NCBI GenBank assembly: GCA_037178625.1
Contig: CM074140.1
Coordinates: 992,001 to 1,056,000 of the forward strand
DNA from: Skeletonema tropicum
Lineage: Eukaryota; Bacillariophyta; Thalassiosirophyceae; Thalassiosirales; Thalassiosiraceae
DNA: 64,000 nt
Direction of reading: 5' to 3'
A model generated the notes under the pieces. That model was not told the origin of the DNA. It did no database searches and saw only the letters and a list, made by a program, of their open reading frames with translations. Both the position numbers and the translations under genes were made by a program. How positions within the stretch are numbered: position 1 is the stretch's first letter; each line of letters begins with the position of its first letter. This document shows positions 54,386 to 64,000 of this stretch, piece by piece.

Positions 54386-55857
54386 TTACTCAAAAGTCAC
54401 TACCAACTGCAGACTGGTATCATGAAAGACAGGATCAGTAATGGTCAACTCTTCACCACTGTCGATCAACTCACTCAAAGGTTTGTCCAAATTACCCTTG
54501 GTAGCCTTCTCCAAAGCTGCAGGCTTTCTCATATACAATGTCTTTGAAGAAGAGGTAACACTAGGCGACTTCAAGCGGAACTCTCCTTCGCACAGTTGTT
54601 GCAATAGAGCGTTGAGAGTAGTGCTTGGCGACTGAGCCAAACGATGAACGTGTGTAGTACAGACTGGACAAGTTGACTTTTGTTCGTAGACAAAAGTGTG
54701 GGAGTGGATACCTTCAGAGCCCATGTACATCATGTCTAGAAGTAGAAGAAGTAGATACTAAATGTGAGACGATAAAGAAGGACACTTGCAGCACAAGATC
54801 TCATTCAAACCCTTTCAAACTTACATGTATTCAAACTCTGAGAGCAAAATGACAACACCTTCATCGCCTCATTCACACAAACAGCACTAACAATAGCATT
54901 AGTCGATGCCACAGCCGGGATAATATTCTTCACAACCCCCATAGTAAGCATATACGTCACTCCCCCAATTCCAAATTGGTTCGCACGCTCCAATGCCTTT
55001 TCATACACCCATTTCATATCCGCCGGAGAGTCCGTGTCTAATTTACGATCCGGAAATTCCTTTGCCCATTGCAACACGTAGGCGTAGGCAATGCAATGCT
55101 CGGGGATACGTGGAGTTTCCGCAATCGTACAGAGAGGGACTGCCGCAGTAGGTGCAAATGCATCGAGTGAGCATTCAAAGCAGGATGTGATTCTGGGTAA
55201 AATGAGACGAGACTGTCCTGAAAAACCTTCGGTACCCCCATCGACTAGTGGAATGATTGTTTCAGGGTTGGGATCTCCGTCTTCGTCAAATTCAACAAGG
55301 TTGTTGATCATTCCATTCAACCATCTCCTGGCTTCGACGTTGTCTAACCCACTGATAACAACTTTGAACTGTCGATAAAAATCGGCATCCTTATCTTGAA
55401 TCTTCCCATGATACGGCACAACATTCATCCACGGACACCTCTCATTAATGAACTTTGCTGCCACCTCCGCCTTGGAATGTCCGACATCCTTCGATCGGAA
55501 CAAAAATTGTCGGTTGAGATTGGTCACGTCAATCGTGTCAAGGTCGATTACGACAATGTCGCGTACGACACAGCTCATGGCAAGATCTTTGAGAATTTCA
55601 CAGCCCAGTCCACCTGCGCCGACGACTAATATTTTGGCAGTCGATATGGCGTGTAGTGCGCCTCCGGTGGAGGTGTCGAATTCACCAATGGGGAGGGAGC
55701 CGGTCTCATTGGCAAAGGGGCTGGAGCGTGCGAGGAGCGTTTTGAAATTTCCTCTTTGGCGAGAGCTGAGGGGTGGCCGAGAGGTTGTATCTTGGGGGAG
55801 AACGTTTACTGGGGAGGAATTTGTCATTTCCAATGCGCTGCGTTTTTGAGAGGTCAT
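54386..55857 (-). CDS. UBA3: NEDD8-activating enzyme E1 catalytic subunit UBA3, 2 exons
   Basis: ATG 55857. Exon 1 is 55857-54825, the intron 54824-54736 (89 bp, GTAAGT..TTCTAG), exon 2 54735-54386; 460 residues. The adenylation domain has [40 protein letters not shown] and the [14 protein letters not shown] segment. The structural Cys pair is in TSCFECSLD and the catalytic Cys in [20 protein letters not shown], the UBA3-specific context. The C terminus resembles the ubiquitin-fold domain that recruits UBC12. UBA3 with APP-BP1 activates NEDD8 for cullin modification, the reaction reversed by the COP9 signalosome, whose CSN3 subunit is at 15.1-17.4 kb. The N-terminal 50 residues are unconserved. 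Confidence 0.92.
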
Positions 55858-56163
55858 CTACTGCTGTTTCGCCTTGCTTTAGCTATGCTGGTGCTAGAGC
55901 TGTTGGTTGGCTGCTTTGTTTATCGAGGTCGTGGTCGTGCTAATAGTATGGTAGTAGCAGATTTTCGACATGGCATAATGAGATAAAATGATTTTCTTTT
56001 GTAGGGGTAGGGGGCGCTTTTTAGGGGGGCCAGCCTTTTTAGGGGGCGGCGCATGAATCAAAGAGAGTTCCACGTCCGCACAATGGTGGCTTTCCTCCCA
56101 GCGCAGCCCAGTAGCAAGCCACCCGTCACCACCCTCAACTAACAACCTACTCGCCGTGATTGT

Positions 56164-57043
56164 ATGTCCACCATGGTCTCTACTACTATCCAGTCGAACA
56201 CACTGATTCTCCTGATAGCGATTTGTACATATCTATCTTGTGAAGTCGAATCATTTTCTCTGCACCAGTCATCATCGGCAGCAGCAACAGAGAGAAGTTA
56301 CCACCACCATCAACTCTCAGAAAATCCGACGTAGTTCAACTTCTTTATTTATGAGCGATGCTGCCTTGTCACTAACTGATCAGGAAGGTGCGTGCACGGA
56401 ATCATTTGCCGTAATGGCTTCTCGAATGTGCACTTATTTTCTCTTCGTATTTATATACTTATCTTTCATTCTTCCGTCACTTCAATTCCGTATGCCAAAA
56501 ACAACGATGCTACAACAATATTTAGAAGATGACGAAGAAGAAGAATGGGTAGAAGAGGAATTTGAACTCCTAACCGAAAGAGACTTTTACAACACAGAAT
56601 GGAAAATAGGAACATTGATGGACGGTGCACCCCGCAGTCCCAGCTCAATCGACACCACATGGGTACGACTCATGACCACAGAAGATGGAACCAACAAAGC
56701 TGTTTGGGGAGACGGATCAAAAGGAAAATGGACCATTGATGTTCCCTCTCAATTCTTCTCCATATCCAAAGAAACCTTTGGTGGATGGTTTGGGAAGAAA
56801 ATATGGGCTGGAACGATTGAAGATTTTTACTATTTGGATGGTACTGTTAGGGGATGGAGTCCTATTAGCCCTGCGAGTGTTGATGGGCAGTGGCAGGCTA
56901 TACGGCTGGGAAATATTGATGATGGTGATAGGGTCACCGCAGAGGAGAGAGGTGTGGCTCCTTGGTTTATGGAAGAGGATGATGATGACGAAGTCGAGGG
57001 AGGTGAAAGTGAAGAACTTGCTACTGTTAATGATGAAGCTTAG
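56164..57043 (+). CDS. Putative plastid-targeted acidic protein, one intron, N-terminal frame break
   Basis: Two in-frame ATGs (56164, 56173) start MSTMVSTTIQSNTLILLIAI, a signal-peptide-like hydrophobic run ending near VES-FSLHQ, reminiscent of a diatom plastid presequence. The rest of the protein is in another frame (KIRRSSTSLFMSDAALSLTD onward), so an indel between about 56265 and 56330 is implied. An intron at 56388-56525 (138 bp, GTGCGT..TTTAG) fits: its removal deletes an unlikely hydrophobic insert and joins DQE to EDDEEEEW. The body has ERDFYNTEWKIGTL, TTWVRLM, GSKGKWTIDVPSQFFSI, GGWFGKKIWAGTIEDFYYLD and VDGQWQAIRLG, a Trp-rich beta-type repeat pattern, then an acidic tail. I do not recognise the family. 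Confidence 0.55.
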
Positions 57044-58339
57044 GTTTGGCGCATGCCTGAAGGACTGCAATGAATAAGTACCTTTGTGGCGCTTCTGATA
57101 GTATTGGTAGTTGCATTTCAAAGGATAATTAAATGGCTCTCCTTCTAAATCCCTGGGTACGATAAAATGTTCACAAAGTGATACTGTGCATATCATTTGC
57201 TTCCCTCCTACATAGTAGCAAAAGGTATATTCCCACTAGGCAACAATCTTCTTTGCCAGATAATATCGTATGCAATTTTGCCTCGATGACCTCTCTTTAC
57301 ATACTTACTTACAACTGTGCACTCTCTCTCTCTCTCTCTCTCTAGGAGAGTACAATACTCACGACTCCGTTCTCATTCCAAAAGGCCCAAACACGCTGAT
57401 TCACCGCGCTAGTAAATCGCGATTTTATTTGAGCTCCTATGTGCGTTATTTTTTACCTTAAGTTAGCTACTGTACCCTTACACAAGCTACCGTACATCAA
57501 AAAACCATCATGACCATGGCATCCGAAAGCGTAGACGCCGTCGCCTATATCTCAGCTAATACCAAGTCCCTAATTGAGTTTGATAGATTAAATCGCTTTT
57601 ATTGATATATGATAACAAGATTATTTGGTCAGAACATTAATAATTACGACGAGAGGCCCTTCGGATAGGGGGTCAAATGTATTGTAATGATGCGTCGAAT
57701 TTTCACCGCAAGGCAGTGCTTTGAGTGACTTTGGGGGTGGCTGTGGCAATGATACTTGGTCGATACATTCAATTAAATGTATTGTATCGATCAGCCGAGC
57801 ATCATCGCTGTAGACATACTCGAAAATTCTTATATGGACCGACATGGTGCAGAAGTTCGGCGTCGGCACCTGTGTGCTGAAAATGCGCTCTAGCTCTCTC
57901 AATATTGCTCCTGACCATCATAGTAACCAACCTAATCGCTTCTAATGATGTTGACGAAGACAAAAAGGCCGTCACTATGATGGTCACAAGCACTTCCTAA
58001 GGTACTAGAGTACGCCGAATAATCACCATGGAGGGGGTGGTTTTGTGCGGGAGCTGATCCTCAGCCATCCACTTGAAGTTGGGAAAGCAGAAACTGTCTT
58101 TTACGTCACTGTGACTTTTACTGATGAAAGGCCTTTCCCTTCTAGAGCTCCTCTCATCTCCTCTCTATCTTGTCCTCCACCAACAGCCCCACGTCACAAT
58201 ATGTACACGGCATCATCTTTGCACAGCCGGCGGGCGGGCTGGAAACGCTTCTGGCTCCTTCAATGACGAAGACAAGCAGCAAACTTAGAGCAAACTTTCT
58301 TGGTGGTGGATTTGATGAAGTCATTTAGTAATACTGAAC
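57044..58339. other. Intergenic, 1.3 kb, no supported gene
   Basis: Short frames on both strands without recognisable products or splice context. It contains the (CT)n microsatellite at 57322-57343. Nothing else identified. Confidence 0.45.
57322..57343. repeat. (CT)n microsatellite
   Basis: Eleven uninterrupted CT units between GTGCA and AGGAGAG. Confidence 0.95.
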
Positions 58340-59779
58340 ATGGACTTGGAATGCATTAACAAGCCTTTGAAGGACAGGGAAGAGTGGGATACCCCGTGTC
58401 TTTGTCTAGATCTTCATGAGCAGCCTGGTAGAGAAGATTCTCAATGGTTGCCAACGCAACATGATCTCACAACATTCTTCCCTCCTGAGGTCTCGGCATA
58501 TTATAATGTAGGGGGTGGTAGAAAGGTAAGATAAAAAAGTAGCTCAAATACTCCTTCGACGTCTCACCTTATTCTGGTAACCATTCTAACTCATTCTCCT
58601 ACTCATTCACCTTGTTGCAGGAAGACAAACGGCTATGGTTTGGTCGCAACTACAAAGACAGTGAATCAATTGTCACTATGATCAATAAGTCATGTATGAA
58701 AGGAGGATATGATATCATGAACAGGGACACCAAAGCAGGAAAAACCCACACCTTGATAAGATTGCAGTGCCAATGTGGCAGAAGAGCCCAAAAATCAGTG
58801 GCCACCAAAAGAACAACCACAAGCACGAAGGTGCAAGATAAGGACCAGCCCACATGTAAAATGTACTTCAACATCTTTTATGATCATGACGGACCTTATG
58901 CCAGGCAATACTACATCCGCCAGAATGGGGGCCACTGTTTTCATCATTCAGGACATGCACCTGTACAGATGGAGTTGAAAAGAGTAGAGAAACGTCATGT
59001 TCAAAAACAAACCATTGATGATATTGAGAACCTACTCAAAAGCAATGTAGACTCCAGTACTATTCAAGAGTTTGCAGAATTCAAAACTGGCCAGAAATTG
59101 AAGGAAGGGACAATAAGAAAGCTTCGTGAATCTGTTCTTATGGGTGAATTTCAAATGCAATGGTGAGATTGGTGCTGTATCACCCATTACACATGGTGAG
59201 CACACGACATTGTGTGATGCCACAGCATTGCTCAAAGATAAACAGTCAATCGAGGTGGACAGTTGTGGTAAAGGTGGCGTAGTGACATCCAGTGTCTTAG
59301 CAGAAGACATGGACATCGGTGAGTTCTTATGGTTTGTCTTAGAGTGACTTTTCTCATGTACATTGCTCACACAACTTCTTCTCTCTGTAACTTCTTCTCT
59401 CTGTGGCTGATTCAAAGTGAATGATGTATCTCCAGATGCTAAGTCATTTGTAAAAAGTTTGATTCAACAGCCTACAGGAGATGGAACAATCCTGCTTGCT
59501 GTAATGTTCATTTCTGAAGAGGGACGTAAGTATCACGTCAAATTTCCTCATGTGCTTGGCTGCGATGTTACATTTGGGACCAATGCAGAAAAGCGCCCAT
59601 TATTCAGAGCTTCTTGTAAGACAATGGATAATAAAAACATTCCAATCATCAATGCATTCGTGCCATCACAACAGAGATGGGTAGTATATTATCATTTCCA
59701 ACCCTTGAGACGAAGAAGGAGGCGCCACGACACAAACCTTTTTGGTTGTTTTGTATGTAGGCACGTAGATAAGGTCTAA
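58340..59779 (+). pseudogene. MULE-like transposase with N-terminal DNA-binding domain, broken and truncated
   Basis: ATG 58340. Exon 1 is 58340-58525, then an intron 58526-58620 (GTAAGA..TTGCAG), then a frame reading KRLWFGRNYKDSESIVTMIN and LIRLQCQCGRRAQKSV. A Cys/His arrangement continues to FNIFYDHDGPYARQYYIRQN and GGHCFHHSGHAP, like the zinc-binding N-terminal domains of MULE transposases. That frame stops at 59166 and the sequence goes on in another frame (NGEIGAVSPITHGEHTTLCD). A further intron at about 59321-59418 (GTGAGT..TTCAAAG) joins in phase to VNDVSPDAKSFVKSL. The catalytic core begins with HVLGCDVTFGTNAEKRPLFR (first Asp) and INAFVPSQQRW, then is lost after about 59700. It is therefore a truncated, frame-broken copy with no second or third catalytic residue. 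Confidence 0.65.
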
Positions 59780-59853
59780 TATTATACAACTTTTACCGTA
59801 CCACCACTTTCACTTAAAATCGCGCTGTGAATCAGCGTGCAAAGTGATGTATG

Positions 59854-60589
59854 TAAGCCTGTTTTTTCTAAAAGGGGGGGTAGCAAAAGAGGAGAATTCA
59901 CAGCTTACTTACGAAGTGCCGAAACTCGGGCTGTAGAGGGATTTTTGGCGCACTTCAAAGCATGAAACTTGGCTGTAAGGTCCCATTTTGGCGATAGATT
60001 TTGAAAAATACCCGTAGACCTCTTACATAGGAATAGTAGATCGCTAAAAACTTTTTCAAAATCTGCTAGGTATTTTGAAAAGGGTATAAACACGCTGGTC
60101 AGCCAGCGTGTAGTGTAGCCATTGGCACTTCGTGCCAAATCACCTTTACATACTAGTAGTAGGTATTATATACTATCCCTTGCTTGCTGGGTTGGTTGCT
60201 GGTACCTCAGTAAGGTGTCTATTAGGTTGGCCAAAGAGGGCTATGATTTTGGAGCATTTCCAGCTGCCCTGACCGCTCTACGGCATGGCCCCTGGCAGGG
60301 CCATCATCCAAGACATCAGGCAAAAGAGGTGTCTCACTTAAGCTAATATAGATATGTAAAGATTGAAGACATGTATCTTATAGATAATTTCGCCCCTGGA
60401 GGGCCAACCATGACGTACTTTAAAAGATTTCCGTTAATTTTTAAATATGCCAGTTTGAAAGAGCTGGACTTCAGCTTTCTAAATCACCGCTGGTGGGCCC
60501 GTAAATCCCGATTCCCGCAGAGATATGGCATTAGAAAGTTCCCATAGGGCCAAAATCCTGTACCACCCCTTTTAGAAAAAACAGGCTTA
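59854..60589. mobile_element. Non-autonomous TIR element, TA-flanked, 732 bp
   Basis: AGCCTGTTTTTTCTAAAAGG at 59856-59875 is inverted at 60568-60587 (CCTTTTAGAAAAAACAGGCT). The match extends a few bases further in with a G-run mismatch (GGGGGGGGTA versus its complement TACCACCCC). TA borders both ends. No transposase is encoded; internal open frames are short. It lies between the truncated MULE and the second AAA/TPR gene. Confidence 0.8.
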
Positions 60590-60666
60590 TGTAGTGCAAA
60601 ACGGAGCAAAATATCAAAACAACTTGCTGTAGCTATTGTACTTGAGTATAACAGCAAAGCGGACTC

Positions 60667-63600
60667 ATGAGCGAATCATCGATATCAGTGTCTCTTGAAG
60701 ACCTGCTAAGTAGTGGAGCTCTCACTAACAGCACTTTCCTTCTCAAAAATGAATCGTCCACATCCGCTCCTCATCTCAGCATTGCAACCTCCGACTTTGC
60801 TCAGATGCAAATGCTCAATGCAGCAAAAATTTCGCTCCTCATAGCTCGTGCTTTTACGAAACACCAGCTTGGGGCACACTCACCAACTGATGCTTCGTCT
60901 CTTCAAATAGGAGATTTTTTGATACATCTTGGGTTCTCATTACCGCCGCCGGCTGCGAATGGAACGAGCGCTGACCATTCACTTTCAGACGTCTTATCTC
61001 ACCAACCCGGAAATTTTCCTTTGCCTCTGGATCACACATTACCACCATCGCCTGATGGGTTGAGCTCACCAACTGAGGATCTAGAGCTTTCATTGGAGGG
61101 TCAAGAAGATAGTGATACTTCACTTCAGTTCATATCTGAGTTCTTTGATATGGACAAACCTCTGCCTCAGTGGACGCATCAGCAACAGTCACTGCAACAT
61201 ACAAGTACAAGCACACCTCATTCCAACTCTGAACCAAGTGGAAGAGATCAAATGCGGAGGATGGCAACAGAAATCCGAAATCCTACACCTTCAATATCTC
61301 TCCACGATGTACTCTCTGCGGAAGGGTTTGATAGAATGCTCACCTTAATAAGTATCGACTGCAACCCTTCTACTGGCAAATTTCTCTCTGATACGACGCC
61401 TGAACAGACGCTTGGTGATCTGATACACTGTATCTTTTCGGGAGGAAATCTCCGGTTTAGTTCAACTTTGAGTCAGCAACCACCTGAAAATATTGGCAGC
61501 AATAGTGATGCGAGAGCTGCAAAGATGAAGAGCAACGAGACATTATTTTCTTCACTGGTTGGGGTCGGTACGCTTCCTGTGACGGTTTGCAGGTTACTGT
61601 CTGATTTATCGTCTAATACTTCAATTACAAGTATGGGCAAATTCAATTCATCATGCACAATTTCGGTCCAAGAAGTGATTGAAGATCTCGAGCACATGTG
61701 TGCTTATCCTCAAATTTATCTGTATGATCCAGAGACTGAATTTTACTCGACGAATCTTCTCTTTGGGCAAAGGCTATACGGTCGCAAGACAGAGCTGACG
61801 CAGATGCTCGGAATAACGACCAGGATTGAAAGCGGTTTAACAAGCTGCGGAGCAGAATGCATTTTAGTCTCAGGTGGCGGGGGGAGTGGCAAATCGCACC
61901 TTGTAAATAATGTTACTACCTTCCTGTCCAATATTGGTTGGATAGTGTCAAGTGCGTCATGTGGAAGAGACATGGGTCATCGGTCTTCAGAGACGGTTCT
62001 GACACTTCTAGATACCCTGATAGTGAATATTGTGGCTGTATACAACTCTGAAGGCAGATCAGCAATGGATGCATTGTTGAGTGTGATTGATTCAACTACT
62101 CTTCGGTTTCTGTCTGCATATCTACCAAGCCTACGAAGCGTTTCTGGAAACATCGATAGAAGAACATCTCCAAACAATTTACCAGAGATTTCCCAATTGC
62201 AGTTGAACTTCTTATTATCACGATTGATGGGTGCTATTTTGAGCTTAGATCGTCGAGTGTTGTTGTTTCTTGATAACTTCGAGCACGTTGATTCAAGTGC
62301 GCTTGATCTATTGAGCGAGATGCTCACATCTGTGGGTCGACTGCCGAACGGTCGAAGTCATTTCCTCTTCATTGGATGTTATAGAGAGGGTATCGGCGAA
62401 GGTCACCCACTGACAGCTCACATAGCTGAGTTCCGACTACACCAGGATATCATTCTCACTGAAATCAGCTTGAACAAATTATCAATGGATGATGTTACGG
62501 ATATTATCATGACGGAACTCCGATTGCCGCGGCGTCTAGTAATGGAACTCGCGAGTATTGTGCACAAGAAAACATCTGGGCATGCTCTCTTTGTCGTCCA
62601 GCTCCTCAACTCGCTTGTACGTGACTCTGTCCTTGCATATAGTCCAATGAAACGACGTTTTGATTGGGATTCTGCGAAAGTTCGAAGTCTCAAGACTGCA
62701 GACAACGTTGCCAGTTTGATTGTTTCGAACTTGAATTCCTTAAATGCTGGTGAGCAGCACTCTTTGCGAGTTGTATCTTGCTTTGGTATTCAAGTTAAAC
62801 TGTCTTTGTTGGCTCTTCTGAAAGACACATGTCCTTACGGGGGCATTGAACCACATCTGAAAAGTCTTGTTGAAGGTGGTGTGGTAGAGATGAAGGACTC
62901 CTTGGTCGTGTTCAGTCATGATTTGATTCAGCAAGGAGTGTACAATAGTATTCCTGAAGTGGAGAGGCAGCAGCTGCACCTCAACATTGCTGTTACCCTA
63001 GGCATGAAGGTTTCTCTTGATCAACACTCTGTGGCGGGACAAATAGAAGAGATAGACTTTAACCGTTTGTCTTTTGTGGCCAGTAGAAATATGCAATCAA
63101 AAGAAATCAATGCTATCATCGGGATTGCAACAAATCAAGTGAATCGTGTAGACCCGAAGTCTATCGAACTGTCACAAAGGATACGCTTTGCTCGTTGGAA
63201 TATGGTTGCGGCTTCGCAGTTCTCGAAGAGTTTTAACTTTGGCGCTTCTGCGCATTACTGCAGGAAGGGTATTGGATTGTTGTATGATTATCTCTGGTGC
63301 AATGAAACGTTTGACTTGTGCCGTGCATTGCATGAAGGCGTCGCCAGTGCGTCGCTGTTCCTGGGTGATATTTCAGACGCACAGCATCATGCAAATATTC
63401 TTATAGAAAAGTTGCCATTTGCTGATTCACTTGCCGCTCAATACATACTTTTACGGTCGTGGGAGGTAATGGGGAAGTATGAGGAACAAGTAGCGAGAAG
63501 CTTGGATGTTCTGAGAGGACTGAAATTGGATATTCCTATAGAGCCAAGTCCTTCATTTACAATGGAAGCAATGGCTCTGACATCCAGCATTGCCTCGAAG

Positions 63601-64000
63601 TACAGCATTGATCAAATATCCAATTTGAAGGACTGGGAAGGTTGATAAGCGGAGGAAGTACATACTACAGAGTCTGAATTCAATTCTCACTGGGGCATTC
63701 AGGTCATCGTCGCCGTTTCTTCCTCTGATCATTTGTGCAGTCGTGAAGTACTCCCTACAAAATGGTGTCTACGAAGAATCCGCCTTATCATTTGCATGTC
63801 TAGGGTACTTCAAAATCGCCCTTTTAGGGGATTACAATGAAGCGCGCTACTGGGCAAACGCTACTCTGAATATTCTAAAAATGTCGAACACCATCAATTC
63901 CATCAATAATCGGACTGGTATTGTTCTGCATTCATACTTGCAGTGGTTTTTTGTTCCACTACAGGAGACATTATTTTCGTTGCTGAGCATAAACAAGTCA
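60667..64000 (+). CDS. Second AAA/STAND-TPR ATPase, inverted paralogue; frameshift near 63629; runs off the window
   Basis: ATG 60667 (MSESSISVSLEDLLSSGALT). The first 992 codons are intact and include LYGRKTELTQML, the Walker A loop ILVSGGGGSGKSHLVNNV and Walker B RRVLLFLDNFEHVDSSALDL. It matches the protein at 40544-36343. From about residue 140 (SLEGQEDSDTSLQFISEFFD) onward identity is very high; the first 140 residues are much more divergent and include an insertion rich in Pro/Leu/His. Near 63625-63630 this copy reads TTTGAAGGACTGGG where the other has TTTGAGGACTGGG: one extra A shifts the frame and a stop follows at 63643-63645. Homology continues in the restored frame (VDKRRKYILQSLNSILTG onward) to 64000. 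So it is either a recent pseudogene, a truncated but functional ATPase, or an assembly error. Confidence 0.75.

Noticed and set aside
1..64000. tRNA or rRNA genes
   Set aside because: No T-loop (GGTTCGAATCC-like) with matching A-box on either strand and no rRNA-like conserved blocks were noticed. A tRNAscan run would be decisive.

Overview
The window is nuclear DNA of a eukaryotic alga with a secondary plastid, most likely a diatom. Two genes (triose-phosphate translocator, plastid sigma factor) begin with a signal peptide ending in an ASAF-like motif, as in diatom plastid pre-proteins. Genes are compact, alternate in orientation, and have zero to three introns of about 70-140 bp with GT..AG ends. 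All gene functions below were read from translated motifs without database searches.

Layout. 1-7 kb: a MULE transposase remnant, a Golgi-type fucosyltransferase-like gene, a 184-bp satellite array with a 736-bp higher-order period, and a SAYSvFN protein. 7-18.8 kb: a prolyl 4-hydroxylase with a VHL-like module, a CoA-disulfide reductase-rhodanese fusion, an SDR, a phosducin/thioredoxin-like protein, CSN3 and a YeeE/YedE sulfur transporter. 19-25 kb: a TA-flanked DNA transposon, a two-TM class III nucleotidyl cyclase and a mitochondrial D-lactate dehydrogenase. 25-34.6 kb: two copies of a segmental duplication carrying an unknown gene, one of them ending in a scrap of the triose-phosphate translocator gene. 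Between the copies lie a CAT-fold acyltransferase, a decayed hAT element with a perfect 8-bp target duplication, and a MITE. 35-44 kb: plastid sigma factor, a giant AAA/TPR ATPase, patatin lipase and RanBP1. 44.5-51 kb: a NASP histone chaperone whose reading frame is split by a 1.19-kb TA-flanked transposon, and a Twinkle primase-helicase with several frame breaks. 51-57 kb: a GAPDH of the ArsJ-associated type, UBA3, and a putative plastid protein. 57-64 kb: a MULE fragment, another TIR element, and a second inverted copy of the AAA/TPR gene carrying a frameshift.

The genes do not form one pathway. CSN3 (deneddylation) and UBA3 (neddylation) act on the same modification. NASP and RanBP1 are general nuclear factors. 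The YeeE transporter and the rhodanese-fused reductase both concern sulfur. The main interest is genome dynamics: at least four TIR elements, one disrupting a conserved gene, plus satellite growth and recent segmental duplications. Several conserved genes carry single frame breaks; some may be residual assembly indels, which limits any claim that they are pseudogenes.
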